Below, in pieces: positions 8,623 through 16,913 of a DNA stretch of 64,000 nt (the first letter of the stretch is position 1; each line of letters opens with the position of its first letter). A model generated the notes under the pieces. The model was not told the origin of the DNA and did no database searches. It saw only the letters and a program-made list of their open reading frames with translations. The translations under genes and the position numbers were made by a program. Source of the DNA: Chryseobacterium shigense (GTDB taxonomy: Bacteria; Bacteroidota; Bacteroidia; Flavobacteriales; Weeksellaceae); the NCBI RefSeq assembly GCF_014207845.1, contig NZ_JACHLC010000008.1:13642-77641 (forward strand), read 5' to 3'.

Positions 8623-8650
8623 AAAAAGCCTCCATTTTTGGAGGCTTTTT
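8623..8650 (+). terminator. Terminator after the GlmU-like gene
   Basis: AAAAAGCCTCC and GGAGGCTTTTT form an 11-bp stem with a 6-base loop, giving a hairpin with A and T flanks. Confidence 0.88.
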
Positions 8651-8901
8651 ATATTATGGATATCGGATGAGACTTATTTGTTTTCCTGTAGATTTTCCCA
8701 GATGATTGTGTCTTATTGCCAGAAAACATAAAATGTATAGAAAAGAAAAAAATAATTAATTTTATAACAATCATAAAAACACTTCTGTAAAAAGGCTTTA
8801 TGAGAGTGCTAAAAATAAAAATGCAAAAAAAGCATCACTTTTTTATATTGTAATGTAATAGAATTAAGATTTTAATTGTCTTACCTATAGAAACAAAACT
8901 C

Positions 8902-9411
8902 ATGACCCAGGAAACTTTCAAGAATACGGTGTTTATTCTCAAAGACGAGATGTATCGTTTTGCGAAAAGATTCGTTATGAGCAGTGATGAAGCAGAAGAT
9001 GTGGTGCAGGACCTGATGGTGAAGTTCTGGCAGAAAAAGGAAGAGCTGGAGCAGTTTGGAAATTTAAAATCCTATGCTTTAAAGTCCGTCCGGAACGAAT
9101 GTCTGAACCGGCTGAAGCACCACGATGTAAAGTTAGGATTTGCAGATTTGCAGCTTCACCGCTCGGAATTGTACAGCATGGATATCAATAATCTGAAGGA
9201 GCATATTATAGGATTTATCAACCAGCTCCCGGAGAAACAGAAAATGGTAATCCATCTGAAAGATGTAGAAGAATATGAGGTCTCGGAAATCTCCGAAATG
9301 ATGGAAATGGAAGAAAATGCAGTAAGAGTAAACCTGATGAGGGCGAGACAAAAAGTAAAAGAACAAATATCACAACTGATGAGCTATGAGCAAAGATCAA
9401 TTTCAAAATAA
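8902..9411 (+). CDS. ECF-type RNA polymerase sigma-70 factor
   Basis: 169 residues, usual for ECF sigma factors. Region 2 runs from about residue 10 to 75 (YRFAKRFVMSSDEAEDVVQD, then FWQK and SYALKSVRNECLNRLK). Region 4 is about residues 105-160, with the helix-turn-helix reading EYEVSEISEMMEMEENAVRV-like and MRARQKVKEQ. It directs RNA polymerase to a specialised promoter set. The gene overlaps the next one by 26 bases, the usual arrangement with an anti-sigma or regulatory partner. No TAnnTTTG box is seen in the 250 bases upstream, consistent with control by an alternative sigma, perhaps itself. Confidence 0.93.
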   Translation: MTQETFKNTVFILKDEMYRFAKRFVMSSDEAEDVVQDLMVKFWQKKEELEQFGNLKSYALKSVRNECLNRLKHHDVKLGFADLQLHRSELYSMDINNLKEHIIGFINQLPEKQKMVIHLKDVEEYEVSEISEMMEMEENAVRVNLMRARQKVKEQISQLMSYEQRSISK

Positions 9412-10057
9412 ATACGACGAGATCTTCCACGATATAAAGGAAGAAAAGATGGATTGGAGTTTTGAAGATTTTCTTCAGAAAGCAGAAGGGGATACCGGCT
9501 CTGAAACAAGCGAGGTGCCTGTCATTCCGCTTCAAAAAAATAAACCTTCTTTCCCGAAATGGTTCTGGATGGCAGCCGGATTAGTGCTTCTTTTCAGTAT
9601 CGGTTTTCTCTTTAACAATTACCGTACAGATGTAGCAGAGAGAGAGAAGTTGGTAAAAGATGAGGTTTTAAAGCAGAAATCAAAATTTATTGAAGAGAAC
9701 AATGACCACCAGGAACAGGTAGCAGTAAACCATACTGATTCCATTTCCGGGGCCAAAAAAGACTCTGTTTTCCAGGAAAACTCAGTAGCGGAAAAAGATG
9801 TATTAGATGAAATTCTGCCAAAAAGAGGAAGACTGAAAAAAGAATCGAAACCCAGATTTGTAAGTAATTCTTCCTTCAATAATAAAACAACTTTAAAAGA
9901 TTCCACAGGTTATAAAGATTCCTATGTAATTGTAAACGGTAAAAGGATCGATAATGTAGACGAAGCCATTAATGTAACTAAATATTCATTCCAGATATTC
10001 GCCAATAACGTTAGTGAAAAATTAGCTCAGCCTGCAGTGGTAGCTGATGATTATTAA
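9386..10057 (+). CDS. Single-pass membrane protein, putative anti-sigma partner
   Basis: 223 residues with a cytosolic N-terminus of about 55 residues, one transmembrane helix (FWMAAGLVLLFSIGFLF, about 58-74) and a charged periplasmic part with several K/E-rich stretches. This topology, plus the 26-base overlap with an ECF sigma gene, fits an anti-sigma factor. I see no zinc-binding HxxxCxxC motif, so it is not a classical ZAS-type anti-sigma. The role is inferred from position. It is followed at 68 bases by the DUF4252/GIN gene. Confidence 0.7.
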   Translation: MSKDQFQNKYDEIFHDIKEEKMDWSFEDFLQKAEGDTGSETSEVPVIPLQKNKPSFPKWFWMAAGLVLLFSIGFLFNNYRTDVAEREKLVKDEVLKQKSKFIEENNDHQEQVAVNHTDSISGAKKDSVFQENSVAEKDVLDEILPKRGRLKKESKPRFVSNSSFNNKTTLKDSTGYKDSYVIVNGKRIDNVDEAINVTKYSFQIFANNVSEKLAQPAVVADDY

Positions 10058-10125
10058 CAAATAAAAACAGATTATGCTCCTGATCAGGCAAAAAATAATC
10101 AGCTTAGAAAAATAAAAATTGACTC

Positions 10126-11406
10126 ATGAAAAAACTATTCATAATATTCGCACTCGCTTTTTCCCATTTCTTTACGATGTATGGCCAGCGGGATAAGTTC
10201 GACACACTTTTCGACAGATACCAGGAGGTGGAAGGCGTTACTTCCATTAAAATTGCAAAGCCCATGTTTGGTATGCTCAGCAGTCTTAATATTGATGATT
10301 CCCAATTGGATCAGATCAAGCCACTGTTGTCAAAAATCAACGGCTTAAAAATTCTTATTACCGAAAATCCGGAAAATGCCGATACAACGGAAGGGCGTAA
10401 AGTTCAGGATAACCTTTCAAGGTTGAGTAAGGATGTTTCCGTATTTCTGAAGAATCTCAACTATAATGAAATAATGTCCGTCAACAATTCCGGAGCCAAG
10501 ATAAAATTTCTTTCCTCCGATGCAAAAGACGGAATGCTGGATGATCTTCTGTTGAGCATTAACGGAGGAAAAGGAGAAAATATCCTCGTTATGCTGGATG
10601 GAAAACTATCTATGGACGATGTGAACAAGATTATTAACTCCAGCGAAACCAAGACCAATCCTGTAACCAATCTCAGAAGCAGCCTTACCTCTGAAAATAA
10701 TTCGTCCTACCTTAACGGAGAAGCCAGGAATGTAGGAGAATTCTCCGGCATCAATGTAAGTACAGGTGTGAATGTGGTTTTCAAGCAGGAAAGTCCTGTC
10801 AGTGTAAAAGTGATAGCCGATGCAGATAAACTTCAGTACATCATTACAAAAGTAGAAAATGGAATATTGAAGGTTTATGTAGATAATAAAGGCGTAAAGA
10901 ATTTAAGATTCAAAAACTTAAACGTTAATATTTCTTCTCCGAGAATGGATAATATCAAAGTTTCTTCAGGGGCCAGTTTCAGCGCGGTGAATTCCGTAAA
11001 TGAAAACAGCCTGGTCATTGATGTATCGTCAGGAGCTAACCTGAAAGGTAACTTTAAGGCTGCTAATACATTAGATATTGGAACTTCATCGGGGGCCAAC
11101 ATCAGGGCAGGCGTTACAGCAGGAAACATTATGCTGAAAGCATCAAGCGGTTCCAATACAGCCATTGAAGGAAAAGCAGATAACGGAATCATAGACATCA
11201 GCAGCGGTGCGCTTTGTAAAGCAGATGAATTTAGACTGAATAGCCTTGAGGCAGAAGCTACATCAGGAGGAAACCTTTCAGTAAATGTTTCCACTAAGCT
11301 GAAAGTAAAAGCTTCTTCAGGAGGTTTGGTAAAATATAAAGGAAGACCGGAAATAGAATCCAATATCAGCAAAACATCCGGAGGATCCCTTAAACCTATC
11401 GACTAA
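10126..11406 (+). CDS. Secreted DUF4252 - GIN (DUF2807) fusion protein
   Basis: 426 residues. A signal peptide (MKKLFIIFALAFSHFFTMYG) is followed by a DUF4252 domain at about residues 22-180 (FDTLFDRYQEVEGVTSIKIAKP-like start) and by a GIN domain at about 200-426 opening with FSGINVSTGVNVVF. The GIN part has recurring S-S-G-A/G strand motifs (VSSGAS, VSSGANL, TSSGANI, KASSGSN, ISSGALC, ATSGGNL, KASSGG) expected of a short beta-helix. GIN domains are putative adhesin/autotransporter folds of unknown function. The fusion of DUF4252 with GIN is noteworthy because the next gene carries DUF4252 alone. Probably part of the sigma-factor operon. Confidence 0.85.
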   Translation: MKKLFIIFALAFSHFFTMYGQRDKFDTLFDRYQEVEGVTSIKIAKPMFGMLSSLNIDDSQLDQIKPLLSKINGLKILITENPENADTTEGRKVQDNLSRLSKDVSVFLKNLNYNEIMSVNNSGAKIKFLSSDAKDGMLDDLLLSINGGKGENILVMLDGKLSMDDVNKIINSSETKTNPVTNLRSSLTSENNSSYLNGEARNVGEFSGINVSTGVNVVFKQESPVSVKVIADADKLQYIITKVENGILKVYVDNKGVKNLRFKNLNVNISSPRMDNIKVSSGASFSAVNSVNENSLVIDVSSGANLKGNFKAANTLDIGTSSGANIRAGVTAGNIMLKASSGSNTAIEGKADNGIIDISSGALCKADEFRLNSLEAEATSGGNLSVNVSTKLKVKASSGGLVKYKGRPEIESNISKTSGGSLKPID

Positions 11407-11417
11407 AAATAATCACC

Positions 11418-11918
11418 ATGAAAACTCTCAAAAACATTTCTTTAGGAATCCTTGTATTGTGGCTGCTGCAGTCGTGCCTTCCCTCAGGAAGGCCAAATAT
11501 GGAATTCGTCAGGCAGTCGGAGTACAATTTTAAAGGAGCAAGATTTGTCAGCTTCAATGTACCTGTGTTTATGGCGAAACCTTTTATTAAGAAAGCTTTG
11601 AGAGAAGATGGAGAAAGTGAGGAGGTGATTGATCTCATTAAAAAGGTTTCCAAAATAAAAATAATGACAGTAGATAACGGAAGTAAAGACATGCTGAACG
11701 AATATTCCAGATATCTGAATAACAATAACTTTGAAGAATGGGCTACCATAAGACACAACGGTGAAAACGTCAATGTCAGGGTAAAACAAAACGGAGAAAC
11801 CATCAAAAATATGATGATCACTGTAAATTCAGATAAAGAATTGGTCTTTGTAGATGTAAAGGGAAGTTTTACAGCAGATGATATTTCAAAGATGATTAAT
11901 GCTGCTACAGATAAATAA
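11418..11918 (+). CDS. DUF4252 lipoprotein
   Basis: 166 residues with a lipoprotein signal ending LWLLQSC (Cys about residue 17). The rest matches the DUF4252 half of the preceding protein: both have a KP...I segment, SKIKIMTVDN-like and DISKMINAA-like stretches (compare DVNKIINSS upstream). It starts 11 bases after the preceding stop, so it is co-transcribed. Function unknown; DUF4252 genes are commonly found behind ECF sigma factors in Bacteroidota. The reading frame stays open for 41 more codons after the TAA stop, to 12044. Confidence 0.85.
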   Translation: MKTLKNISLGILVLWLLQSCLPSGRPNMEFVRQSEYNFKGARFVSFNVPVFMAKPFIKKALREDGESEEVIDLIKKVSKIKIMTVDNGSKDMLNEYSRYLNNNNFEEWATIRHNGENVNVRVKQNGETIKNMMITVNSDKELVFVDVKGSFTADDISKMINAATDK

Positions 11919-12044
11919 TTTTCATCACCAATCACTTTTCCTGAAAGACACAGTAACGGACGTATACGCCTTAAGATTTATGTAAATAAAAATAACCAGA
12001 CGCATATTGACAAGCTGGACGAAAGTGGTAAAATAGTTCAATAA
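11919..12044 (+). other. 41-codon in-frame extension after the DUF4252 stop codon
   Basis: Immediately after the TAA at 11916-11918 the same frame continues open to a TAA at 12042-12044. The translation, including NGRIRLKIYVNKNNQTHIDK, looks like normal protein, with no obvious own start codon. It may be the decayed end of a longer gene, a leftover of a deleted gene, or chance. No function is claimed. Confidence 0.25.
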
Positions 12045-12096
12045 AAATCATAAAAAACAAGTAGTTTCATACTAACTAATTATTTTGTACAGAAAG

Positions 12097-12123
12097 ACCG
12101 TTCTTTAATAAGAGCGGTTTTTT
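12097..12123 (+). terminator. Terminator of the sigma/DUF4252 operon
   Basis: ACCGTTCT pairs with AGAGCGGT (one G-U pair) around a 6-base loop, followed by six T. Confidence 0.75.
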
Positions 12124-12194
12124 CATTTAAGTTATTGATTATTAAATTTTATTTAAACTATTGAAAAGGATTTTCATATCTCACCAAAATAACC

Positions 12195-12202
12195 TAATTT
12201 TG
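12195..12202 (+). promoter_or_regulatory. -7 promoter box of guaB
   Basis: TAATTTTG fits TAnnTTTG, ending 14 bases before the ATG at 12217. The -33 region is T-rich without a clear TTTG. Confidence 0.5.
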
Positions 12203-12216
12203 CAAAGAAAGTAAAG

Positions 12217-13677
12217 ATGTCTATTCATAACAAAATTGTAGAGACAGCCATCACTTTCGATGACGTTCTTCTAGTCCCTGCTTATTCAGAAGTTTTACCT
12301 AATCAGGTATCATTAAAATCAAGACTTACCGACAAAATTACGCTGAATGTTCCGATAGTTTCTGCTGCGATGGACACCGTTACGGAAGGAGATCTCGCTA
12401 TTGCCCTGGCAAGAGTGGGAGGTTTGGGATTTATTCACAAAAACATGACGATTGCTGAACAGGCGGCCCAGGTAAACCGTGTAAAACGTTCAGAAAACGG
12501 GATGATCTCTGATCCTGTTACCCTTTCAAAAGATCATACCTTAGCTCAGGCTAAAGAAACAATGGCCAAATATAAAATTTCCGGCCTTCCTGTAGTGGAT
12601 TCCGAAAACGTACTGATTGGAATTATTACCAACAGAGATGTAAAATACCAGGAAAACCTTGACATGAAAGTTGAAGAGATCATGACCAAAGAAAACCTGA
12701 TCACTTCCGATAAAAATACCAACCTTGAAAAAGCAAAGGAAATCCTTCTTAAAAACAGGGTTGAAAAACTTCCGATTGTAGACAAGGACAATAAATTGGT
12801 TGGATTAATTACAATCAAGGATATTGACAATCAGCTTGAGTATCCGAATGCTAATAAAGACGAGAACGGACGCCTTATCGTAGGCGCCGGTGTAGGAGTT
12901 GGTGAAGATACTTTAGACAGAATCGAAGCTTTGGTAAAAGCTGGAGTGGATATCATCGGTATCGATTCTGCCCATGGACATTCAAAAGGAGTTTTAGATA
13001 AAATTGCTGAAATCAGAAAAACATATCCGGACTTGGATATTGTTGGAGGGAACATTGTAACAGCCGAAGCAGCAAGAGATCTTATTGAAGCCGGAGCAAA
13101 CGTTCTTAAAGTAGGAGTGGGACCAGGTTCTATCTGTACAACAAGAGTGGTTGCAGGAGTTGGAGTTCCTCAGTTATCCGCAATTTACAATGTTTACGAA
13201 TATGCTGCATCCAAAAACGTAGCAGTAATTGCTGACGGAGGAATCAAACTTTCAGGAGATATCGTAAAAGCTATTGCAAGTGGGGCAGGAGCTGTAATGT
13301 TGGGATCTCTTTTAGCAGGAACTGATGAAGCTCCGGGAGAGGAAATTATTTTCCAGGGGAGAAAATTCAAATCTTATCAGGGAATGGGAAGCCTTTCCGC
13401 CATGAAAAGAGGAGGAAAAGAAAGATACTTCCAGAGTGAAGCTAAAAAATTCGTTCCGGAAGGAATTGAAGGAAGAGTGCCGCATAAAGGAAAGCTAGAA
13501 GATGTGATCTTCCAGTTAACAGGAGGCCTTAGAGCTGGTATGGGATATTGTGGAGCTAAAGATATTGAAGCTTTACAGAAAGATACCAAGATGGTAATGA
13601 TTACCGGAAGCGGGTTGAAAGAATCTCATCCGCATGATGTAATTATCACCCAGGAAGCCCCGAATTATTCTTTATAG
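12217..13677 (+). CDS. guaB: Inosine-5'-monophosphate dehydrogenase
   Basis: Oxidises IMP to XMP with NAD+, the committed step of guanine nucleotide synthesis, in the cytosol. 486 residues, the standard bacterial length. The barrel starts with [12 protein letters not shown] near residue 14. Two CBS domains occupy about residues 95-205 ([18 protein letters not shown] and [18 protein letters not shown]). The catalytic loop GPGSICTTR carries the nucleophilic cysteine at residue 307, and the mobile flap is around RYFQ near residue 405. Monocistronic between its own promoter box and terminator. Confidence 0.98.
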   Translation: MSIHNKIVETAITFDDVLLVPAYSEVLPNQVSLKSRLTDKITLNVPIVSAAMDTVTEGDLAIALARVGGLGFIHKNMTIAEQAAQVNRVKRSENGMISDPVTLSKDHTLAQAKETMAKYKISGLPVVDSENVLIGIITNRDVKYQENLDMKVEEIMTKENLITSDKNTNLEKAKEILLKNRVEKLPIVDKDNKLVGLITIKDIDNQLEYPNANKDENGRLIVGAGVGVGEDTLDRIEALVKAGVDIIGIDSAHGHSKGVLDKIAEIRKTYPDLDIVGGNIVTAEAARDLIEAGANVLKVGVGPGSICTTRVVAGVGVPQLSAIYNVYEYAASKNVAVIADGGIKLSGDIVKAIASGAGAVMLGSLLAGTDEAPGEEIIFQGRKFKSYQGMGSLSAMKRGGKERYFQSEAKKFVPEGIEGRVPHKGKLEDVIFQLTGGLRAGMGYCGAKDIEALQKDTKMVMITGSGLKESHPHDVIITQEAPNYSL

Positions 13678-13705
13678 AATATTCAAAGCAATTATCATAA
13701 TATAT

Positions 13706-13734
13706 AACCGTGCATATTTTGCGCGGTTTTTTTA
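13706..13734 (+). terminator. Terminator after guaB
   Basis: AACCGTGC and GCGCGGTT form an 8-bp stem (one G-U pair) with a 7-base loop, followed by T7. Confidence 0.85.
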
Positions 13735-13907
13735 TTTAATGACGAGTTATTCTATGTATATTTTATGATGGATATTATTTTGTTATTTATATTGATAACG
13801 GAATTTTATTTAATTTTTAATTATTTTTAATGTAATTTTTTAGATTAAAATGATTGGTTTTAGTTTGTAGCTAGTTGTTTTTTCTGCTGATTTCTGGAAA
13901 AAAAGAA

Positions 13908-13915
13908 TATTTTTG
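13908..13915 (+). promoter_or_regulatory. -7 promoter box of the M43 protease gene
   Basis: TATTTTTG fits TAnnTTTG, leaving a leader of about 85 bases before the ATG at 14004. No well-placed -33 element. Confidence 0.45.
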
Positions 13916-14003
13916 TAACAAAAGTCATTTATTGTTACTAATAGAAAGGGTAAATCTATCTTTTTTATTGAGAATAGATTTTTAAAATTTAAACTTTGAA
14001 GTT

Positions 14004-15869
14004 ATGAAGAAAACTTTCCTTTATGGAGCAATGTTGTGTTCACTTTCATTAGTTGCACAACAGCAGCAGCAACAGCAGCAGAAAATCTGTGGTTTCGATC
14101 AGGAGTTACAATTACAGGATAAAACAATCCCTGGAGTAAGACAGATTTTTGATAAAGTTATCCAAAATATTCAGGCCGAAAGAATGGCCAATCCTTCAGC
14201 AGCTGCTAAAGGAACTGTGAATGGCGTTTATGAAATTCCTGTGGTAGTTCACGTTATTGAAGGCAGTAATGCTTCGTTCACAAGAACTGACGCACAGATT
14301 CAGCAATGGTTGGATAATGCCAACAAAATGTATGCGGGAACTTATGCCTGGCCTGCGTCTGGTGTACCTTCAGATTTCGGAACGTCAGCGGTATTCCCGA
14401 TTAAATTGGTTTTGGCCAAAAGAGATCCGAACTGTAATGCTACAACAGGTATTGTAAGATATAACGGAAGCTCATTGTCCGGTTATAATACATCCGGAAT
14501 GGCTTACCAAACATCAAATGGAGCAACCAGAGCTGCTATCAAAGGGCTGGCTCCACACTGGCCGGAAGCTTCTTATTTTAATATTTATGTAATTACTACA
14601 TTTGACGGGAGTACAACACCTAACTCAGGTCTGATGGGGTTTGCTGCATTCCCTAATAACCTTGATTCTAATTATGAGTCATTTATGAAAACCGGGGTCG
14701 TAACCAAAGCTCATGACACAACATTTGCACACGAGTTTGGGCATGCAATGGGATTATACCATACCTTCCAAAATGGTCGATATGATGCCGTTCCTGCTGA
14801 TTCGGATTATTGTCCGGCTACTACCGGTGTTTGTACTACTGATGATGATAAGGTTTGTGATACCGAAAGATCAGGAAGCGGTTACTATGCATGGCCGGTT
14901 CCTTCTAATTCATCAATTAACTCATGTACCGGTGTAAACTATCAGGGAGTACAGTATAATATGATGAATTACTCTAATTCTGTTGCCCAGAAATTTACTG
15001 CTGGACAGGGACAGAGAATTAATGACTCCTTTATGCTGTTCAGAAGCAGTCTTACAACTTCACAAACCGGTAATGCATTACCTGCTACTCCGGCACCATC
15101 AGTTGTTCCGATTGCCGCTTGTTCGCCTTCAGGTTTAGCTAATCCGGGGAATTATTTAGCCGGTCCGGTTTCTGTAAAATTAGGACAAATAGATAATGCA
15201 TCTCCGGGATATTGGGCGGCGCATGCTTTGTATTATGTAGATTATACAACGAAAGCATGTTCTATGAAAATATATACTCCGCTAGTAGTTAATCAACAAC
15301 AAACTGTTGAGGTAGGAATTTTTCAGAATTCCCAGTCTGTACGTGTTTGGATAGATTATAACAACAACGGAACTTTTGAAGCAAGTGAACTGGTAGCTTC
15401 CGGAGATGATGTGCCTCTTGGAACAAATCTGTACGGAACCTTTACCGCAAACTTTACTCCTCCGGCTACGGCAACCTTAAATACACCGTTAAGAATGAGA
15501 GTTATTGCTGATGCTGATTCTCCTAGTTTATTCGCGCCATGTGGGCAGCTTGGATATGGTCAGGCTGAGGATTATGTTGTGAAATTAGTTACTACTTTGG
15601 GAACAAGCGAAGTGAAGGCAGACAATAACGATCTTGTGATCTATCCTAACCCTGTTGCAACAGGTGATAAAGTATTTATCAAAGCTAAAAACGGTAAGGA
15701 TCTGAAAGTTTCTATCTCCGATATGTCAGGAAGATTGGTAGCAAGCCCGTCTGTAACTGAAGAAGGAAGCGGAATCTACAGAGTAAACCAGCAGCTTGAA
15801 AAAGGAGTTTATATGGTTCAGATTTCCAACGGAAAAGACAGTAAAACATCTAAACTGATTATTAAATAA
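14004..15869 (+). CDS. Secreted M43-type zinc metalloprotease with GEVED domain and T9SS type A tail
   Basis: 621 residues. The signal peptide (MKKTFLYGAMLCSLSLVAQ) runs straight into eight consecutive glutamines. The protease domain covers about residues 70-350 and carries HEFGHAMGLYH at 243-253, the extended HExxHxxGxxH zinc site of metzincins, followed by a methionine-turn-like YNMMNYSNS near 313-321; this fits the M43 cytophagalysin/pappalysin family. A GEVED-type beta domain lies at about 420-530 (VRVWIDYNNNGTFE, GQAEDYVVKL). The C-terminal 75 residues (YPNP, SDMSGRLV, GVYMVQIS, SKLIIK) are a type A T9SS sorting signal. Predicted to be exported across the outer membrane to digest extracellular protein. 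Confidence 0.94.
   Translation: MKKTFLYGAMLCSLSLVAQQQQQQQQKICGFDQELQLQDKTIPGVRQIFDKVIQNIQAERMANPSAAAKGTVNGVYEIPVVVHVIEGSNASFTRTDAQIQQWLDNANKMYAGTYAWPASGVPSDFGTSAVFPIKLVLAKRDPNCNATTGIVRYNGSSLSGYNTSGMAYQTSNGATRAAIKGLAPHWPEASYFNIYVITTFDGSTTPNSGLMGFAAFPNNLDSNYESFMKTGVVTKAHDTTFAHEFGHAMGLYHTFQNGRYDAVPADSDYCPATTGVCTTDDDKVCDTERSGSGYYAWPVPSNSSINSCTGVNYQGVQYNMMNYSNSVAQKFTAGQGQRINDSFMLFRSSLTTSQTGNALPATPAPSVVPIAACSPSGLANPGNYLAGPVSVKLGQIDNASPGYWAAHALYYVDYTTKACSMKIYTPLVVNQQQTVEVGIFQNSQSVRVWIDYNNNGTFEASELVASGDDVPLGTNLYGTFTANFTPPATATLNTPLRMRVIADADSPSLFAPCGQLGYGQAEDYVVKLVTTLGTSEVKADNNDLVIYPNPVATGDKVFIKAKNGKDLKVSISDMSGRLVASPSVTEEGSGIYRVNQQLEKGVYMVQISNGKDSKTSKLIIK
14058..14081 (+). repeat. CAG/CAA triplet tract encoding polyglutamine
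   Basis: Eight consecutive Gln codons (CAA, three CAG, CAA, three CAG) right at the predicted signal-peptide cleavage site. Triplet slippage here would change length without a frameshift. Confidence 0.9.
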
Positions 15870-15889
15870 TTTTTTGATTATTCAAAAAT

Positions 15890-15917
15890 AAATGCCTCCA
15901 GTAATGGGGGCATTTTT
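15890..15917. terminator. Bidirectional terminator between the M43 and KTSC genes
   Basis: AAATGCCTCC pairs with GGGGGCATTT (one G-U pair) around a 6-base loop. T-rich on the plus side and A-rich before it, serving the plus-strand protease gene and the convergent minus-strand KTSC gene. Confidence 0.8.
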
Positions 15918-16128
15918 ATTTATGATTTCTTCTACTGATCTTAGTATATTTAAAACCGGGTTTAATGACACTGTTCAGAAATCTTCCTTTAGATCTGGCC
16001 TCCCTGAATTTTTCAGCTACAAACATCGGAACCTTAAGATAATCGTAAACAGCTCTGGACTGGTAGATAACTCTCAATATCTCAGTCTCCGGAAAATAAA
16101 TATAGCTGTTGATAACACTTGATGGCAT
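15916..16128 (-). CDS. KTSC domain protein
   Basis: 70 residues starting MPSSVINSYIYFPE. The pattern of a start MPSSVI, an ExxILRVIY strand, YDYLKVP and SKGRFLN matches the KTSC domain, named after a lysyl-tRNA synthetase C-terminal relative and often found as tiny stand-alone proteins of unknown function. A longer frame with 21 more residues is open upstream, but it would read through the terminator hairpin of the preceding gene, so the ATG at 16128 is preferred. Confidence 0.8.
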   Translation of the reverse strand: MPSSVINSYIYFPETEILRVIYQSRAVYDYLKVPMFVAEKFREARSKGRFLNSVIKPGFKYTKISRRNHK

Positions 16129-16161
16129 GTTAGATAAACTGCAAAAAATATTCCCTAAAAT

Positions 16162-16184
16162 AGCCTCCGTGGTTTCCGGAGGCT
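16162..16184 (-). terminator. Terminator after the secreted T9SS gene
   Basis: AGCCTCCG and CGGAGGCT form an 8-bp stem with a 7-base loop; on the minus strand it is followed by ATTTTA. Confidence 0.65.
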
Positions 16185-16223
16185 GTATCAATAATCAATT
16201 AATGCTATAAAGACATTGTATCT

Positions 16224-16907
16224 CTATTTTTTCACGAATTTAAATTCATGAGATTCAAAATTTTTCGTGACGATTTTTAAAACATAAACTCCGGTAGAAA
16301 GAGAAGATACATTGATTTTTTCATCGAACGCTTCAGATCTTATCATTTGCCCGTCCAAATTATAGATTTGCGTTGTCTGCCCATTGTCAATTCCTGAAAT
16401 TCGGATAACATCTGAAACAGGGTTCGGGAAAATCTGGATTTTAGATTTTGTAAGATCTGATGTTCCCAGTGAAGAACTGTGTACATCTCCTGTCATGGTA
16501 GAGTTTGTTCCCGTAAGATTTCCTCCACATTGGCCGGTAGTTATTGCTGTATTTTCTATCCATGTTCCAAATGTATTGCTTGGTGGTCGCTGGCTGCCAT
16601 TGTTCCCCGTTGAATTATAATAGATCAGGGAAGGAGTGGTAAAGGTTCCGTTTCCTTCATCGGCAATAAATTCCCATCTGGTAAGGGTATTGTTCCACTG
16701 GATTTTAAATTCACAGGTTCCAAGACCTCCGCAAGGCTGCCCGTCAACCGGTGTTGTAATATAAATACCTTTATTGTAAGAATCAACCCCGGTTTTTGTA
16801 AATATAAAATTCTGATTGTCAAATAAATTATGACATCCGTTGAAGGTAATAGTCTGCGCGACCAATGAACTTCCAAAAGCTATGGCTAATAAGTATAGAG
16901 CTTTCAT
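16224..16907 (-). CDS. Secreted protein with T9SS type A sorting domain
   Basis: 227 residues. Signal peptide MKALYLLAIAFGSSLVAQ, then a compact beta-rich domain of about 110 residues with cysteines (FNGCHNLF, QPCGGLGTCEF), then a T9SS type A tail from about residue 155 (IFPNPVSDVIRISG, QIYNLDGQMI, GVYVLKI, HEFKFVKK). The passenger domain is not one I recognise. The start lies 6 bases after the stop of the tail-collar gene, so the two form an operon and may act together on the cell surface. Confidence 0.85.
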   Translation of the reverse strand: MKALYLLAIAFGSSLVAQTITFNGCHNLFDNQNFIFTKTGVDSYNKGIYITTPVDGQPCGGLGTCEFKIQWNNTLTRWEFIADEGNGTFTTPSLIYYNSTGNNGSQRPPSNTFGTWIENTAITTGQCGGNLTGTNSTMTGDVHSSSLGTSDLTKSKIQIFPNPVSDVIRISGIDNGQTTQIYNLDGQMIRSEAFDEKINVSSLSTGVYVLKIVTKNFESHEFKFVKK

Positions 16908-16913
16908 AACCTG

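Larger units (their letters stand above)
13678..14003 (+). other. 326-base spacer between guaB and the M43 protease gene
   Basis: It holds the guaB terminator at its start and a TATTTTTG box at 13908-13915. The rest is AT-rich and I see no gene in it. Confidence 0.6.

Noticed and set aside
10875-11935. Long antisense frames of 165 and 179 codons
   Set aside because: They oppose the DUF4252/GIN genes and have the compositional look of reverse-frame shadows; no motif.
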